This document shows positions 62,066 through 64,000 of a stretch of 64,000 nucleotides of DNA, piece after piece (position 1 is the first letter of the stretch; the number at the start of each line of letters is the position of its first letter). The notes below the pieces were generated by a model. That model searched no databases. It was not told where the DNA came from and saw nothing but the letters and a program-made list of their open reading frames with translations. Source of the stretch: Sediminibacillus albus (GTDB taxonomy: Bacteria; Bacillota; Bacilli; Bacillales; Amphibacillaceae); assembly GCF_900101125.1 (NCBI RefSeq), contig NZ_FNFL01000002.1, forward strand, positions 1 to 64,000, read 5' to 3'. The translations under genes were made by a program, and so were the position numbers.

Positions 62066-63217
62066 ATGGCAAACCAAAAACTTGGAATCATTATGAATGG
62101 TGTAACGGGCCGGATGGGAACGAACCAGCACCTGGTTCGTTCCATTGTAGCTATCAGAGAACAAGGCGGGGTGGCATTAAGTAATGGCGACACTCTGATG
62201 CCGGATCCGATTCTTGTAGGAAGAAACGAAGCGAAATTGAAAAAACTGTCCACTGAATATGGAATAGACCGCTGGAGTACGAATCTGGAAGAGGCGCTTG
62301 CGGATGACTATAATGAAATCTACTTTGATTCCCAGACAACAGTAAGACGGGCAGACGATATCCGCCGGGCAGTAAAGGAAGGGAAGCATATTTATTGTGA
62401 GAAACCAACGGCAACTAGTGTGGAAGAATCTCTGGAACTGGCTAAGCTGGCCAAAGAGGCGGGCGTGAAAAATGGCGTTGTCCAGGACAAACTGTTCCTG
62501 CCTGGTTTATTAAAATTACAAAGACTGATTGATGCAGGCTTTTTCGGAAAAATTTTATCCGTGCGGATGGAGTTTGGCTACTGGGTGTTTGAAGGCGACT
62601 GGCAGGAGGGGCAGCGTCCTTCCTGGAACTACCGTGAAGAAGATGGCGGTGGAATTATTGTCGATATGTTCGCCCACTGGCGTTATGTAATTGATAACTT
62701 ATTCGGACCGATCCGTTCCGTTTCATGTCTGGGTGCCACCCATATTCCGGAACGTATCGATGAAAAGGGCAAACCGTATACGTGTACAGCGGATGACGCT
62801 GCATATGGCACATTTGAATTAGAGGACGGCATTATTGTTCAGGCAAACTCTTCATGGGCCGTAAGAGTCAACCGGGATGATCTATTAACGATTCAAGTTG
62901 ATGGTACAGAGGGAAGCGCTGTGGCTGGGCTTCGTGATTGCAAAACCCAGCATCGCGTGAACACTCCGAAGCCGGTCTGGAACCCAGATATTCAAAATCC
63001 GCATGATTTTCTTGCCCAGTGGGAAGAGGTTCCTGATAACCAAGTATTTGATAATGGCTTTAAAGTACAGTGGGAGTTGTTCCTGAAGCATGTGTTCGCT
63101 GATGAACCTTTTCCTTGGGACTTATTGGAAGGCGCTAAAGGTACGCAATTATCTGATCTAGGTTTGAAATCCTGGAAAGAAAGATGCTGGGTCGATGTAC
63201 CAGACTTGCATGTATAG
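62066..63217 (+). CDS. Gfo/Idh/MocA-family oxidoreductase
   Basis: A 383-residue NAD(P)-dependent sugar dehydrogenase-like protein. The Rossmann part begins LGIIMNGVTGRMGTNQ, an unusual form of GxGxxG, then carries the family signature EKPTATSVEESLELA, with the conserved Lys in HIYCEKPTA. The C-terminal alpha/beta domain has GGGIIVDMFAHWRYVIDNLFG, with the His region used for catalysis. ATG 62066 has AAAGGGG eight bases before it; an earlier ATG at 62030 is less well placed. The gene precedes a DUF993 gene by 12 bases, and the two are probably an operon. The exact substrate is unknown. Confidence 0.9.
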   Translation: MANQKLGIIMNGVTGRMGTNQHLVRSIVAIREQGGVALSNGDTLMPDPILVGRNEAKLKKLSTEYGIDRWSTNLEEALADDYNEIYFDSQTTVRRADDIRRAVKEGKHIYCEKPTATSVEESLELAKLAKEAGVKNGVVQDKLFLPGLLKLQRLIDAGFFGKILSVRMEFGYWVFEGDWQEGQRPSWNYREEDGGGIIVDMFAHWRYVIDNLFGPIRSVSCLGATHIPERIDEKGKPYTCTADDAAYGTFELEDGIIVQANSSWAVRVNRDDLLTIQVDGTEGSAVAGLRDCKTQHRVNTPKPVWNPDIQNPHDFLAQWEEVPDNQVFDNGFKVQWELFLKHVFADEPFPWDLLEGAKGTQLSDLGLKSWKERCWVDVPDLHV

Positions 63218-63229
63218 GAGGGGCTACGA

Positions 63230-64000
63230 ATGGTTGGCAAATTAATATTACCTGGTGAGGGCCGGACGCTTTACAGCTATCAGCCGAGAGATGCCGCCCC
63301 TTTTCATATCCCGAATGGAAAAACCCTTAATAGCCGTACGGCGTTTTCTGCCGCCCATGTCGTGGCGGACCCTTTAGCGGACACAGACCCGCTGTCAGAC
63401 GGGCAAATCGATTGGGACACAACTATGGCATACAGACACCACTTATGGTCGTTAGGGCTGTCGGTAGCGGAAGCGATGGATACCGCCCAGCGTGGGATGG
63501 GGCTGAGTTGGAGCAGGGCGAAAGAGCTTATCCACCGTTCGGTCAAGGAAGCAAAAGCAGTCGGCGGCAGGATTGCCAGCGGTGCCGGAACAGATCAGTT
63601 AGCTCCAGTACCTGAAGTAACTCTGGAGGATGTCGAAGCTGCTTACGAAGAGCAGTGCGGGTTTGTCGAAAAGGAGGGCAGCCAGGTTATCCTAATGGCC
63701 AGCAGAGCGTTAGCTGCTTGTGCCAAAGGGCCGGACGATTATGTTTGTGTATATAACAGGGTGTTAAGCAATGTTTCCCAGCCGGTTATTCTCCACTGGC
63801 TTGGTGATATGTTTGACCCATCCTTACAAGGATACTGGGGACACCGGAATTTGGATGAAGCGATGGATGTCTGCCTGGGTATTATTCGAGAGAATGAAAC
63901 GAAAGTGGATGGAATAAAAATATCCTTGCTGGATGCAGACAAAGAAATTAAGATGCGGCGCCTGCTTCCTGGAAGTGTCCGTATGTATACAGGCGACGAT
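63230..64000 (+). CDS. DUF993 (dihydrodipicolinate synthase-like) protein, 3' partial
   Basis: The frame is open from ATG 63230 to the end of the window (257 codons), preceded by AGGAGGGGC. It starts VGKLILPGEGRTLYSYQP, then has AAHVVADPLADTDP, AYRHHLWSLGLSVAEAMDTA, GAGTDQLAP and LHWLGDMFDPSLQGYWG, consistent with the DUF993 group, a class I aldolase-fold family like DapA. Nothing is known of the reaction. It follows a Gfo/Idh/MocA gene directly. The 3' end, including any downstream isomerase gene, is outside the window. Confidence 0.87.
   Translation, partial: MVGKLILPGEGRTLYSYQPRDAAPFHIPNGKTLNSRTAFSAAHVVADPLADTDPLSDGQIDWDTTMAYRHHLWSLGLSVAEAMDTAQRGMGLSWSRAKELIHRSVKEAKAVGGRIASGAGTDQLAPVPEVTLEDVEAAYEEQCGFVEKEGSQVILMASRALAACAKGPDDYVCVYNRVLSNVSQPVILHWLGDMFDPSLQGYWGHRNLDEAMDVCLGIIRENETKVDGIKISLLDADKEIKMRRLLPGSVRMYTGDD

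Overview
The window is a chromosomal segment of a low-to-mid GC Gram-positive endospore-former-type bacterium, most likely a Bacillaceae genus near Oceanobacillus, Virgibacillus or Sediminibacillus. This rests on the gene content (ComK, an LCP-family protein, a YesMN-type two-component pair, a Bacillus-type gvp cluster, a CcpA cre site), strong AGGAGG ribosome binding sites, frequent TTG/GTG starts and dispersed GC-rich Bacillaceae-type repeats. The genus is inference. No rRNA, tRNA, CRISPR array, complete insertion sequence or prophage was seen.

Region 1 (1-5.5 kb) is the tail of a cell-surface polysaccharide/cell-wall locus: a secreted SH3-repeat glucosaminidase (5' end outside the window), UDP-GlcNAc 2-epimerase and an LCP ligase, followed by rotting remnants of cysC and cysQ (sulfate activation), then small unknown genes. 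Region 2 (5.7-23.8 kb) holds an aldo-keto reductase and then a galactan-utilisation locus: YesN/YesM-type two-component system, sugar-binding lipoprotein with a cre site, two permeases, GH2 beta-galactosidase, secreted GH53 endo-galactanase, GH42 and GH35 beta-galactosidases. No transporter ATPase is present, so a shared MsmX-type ATPase is presumably used.

Region 3 (23.8-35.2 kb) begins with three small genes bracketed by two inverted copies of a 0.3-0.4 kb composite repeat. Then come an ABC-2 exporter operon with a large extracytoplasmic DUF6583-like protein, a membrane protein of unknown role, a DinB protein and a short-chain dehydrogenase-like protein. Region 4 (35.3-42.2 kb) has an xre-comK pair divergent from an eleven-gene gas-vesicle cluster in the order P-Q-B-R-N-F-G-L-S-K-J, with an unusually long charged N-terminal extension on GvpN. 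A glutamate dehydrogenase and a sigma-70-like factor follow.

Region 5 (44.9-53.1 kb) is a chitobiose-type PTS operon: a PRD-domain activator, GH4 6-phospho-glycosidase, EIIB, EIIC, ChbG-type deacetylase, EIIA and a secreted NamZ-like exo-muramidase. Together these suggest uptake and breakdown of amino-sugar disaccharides, possibly from peptidoglycan. Region 6 (53.2-64 kb) carries HtpX, a remnant of an MFS transporter, DoxX, an aldo-keto reductase, a purine-type permease, a GH65 disaccharide phosphorylase, an AraC regulator, a Gfo/Idh/MocA oxidoreductase and a DUF993 protein cut by the window end. Two intergenic arrays of the same 21-bp tandem repeat family flank parts of this region; the second contains an 82-bp higher-order repeat. 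These arrays, the gvp/ComK arrangement and the ChbG/NamZ operon are the parts most worth a second look.
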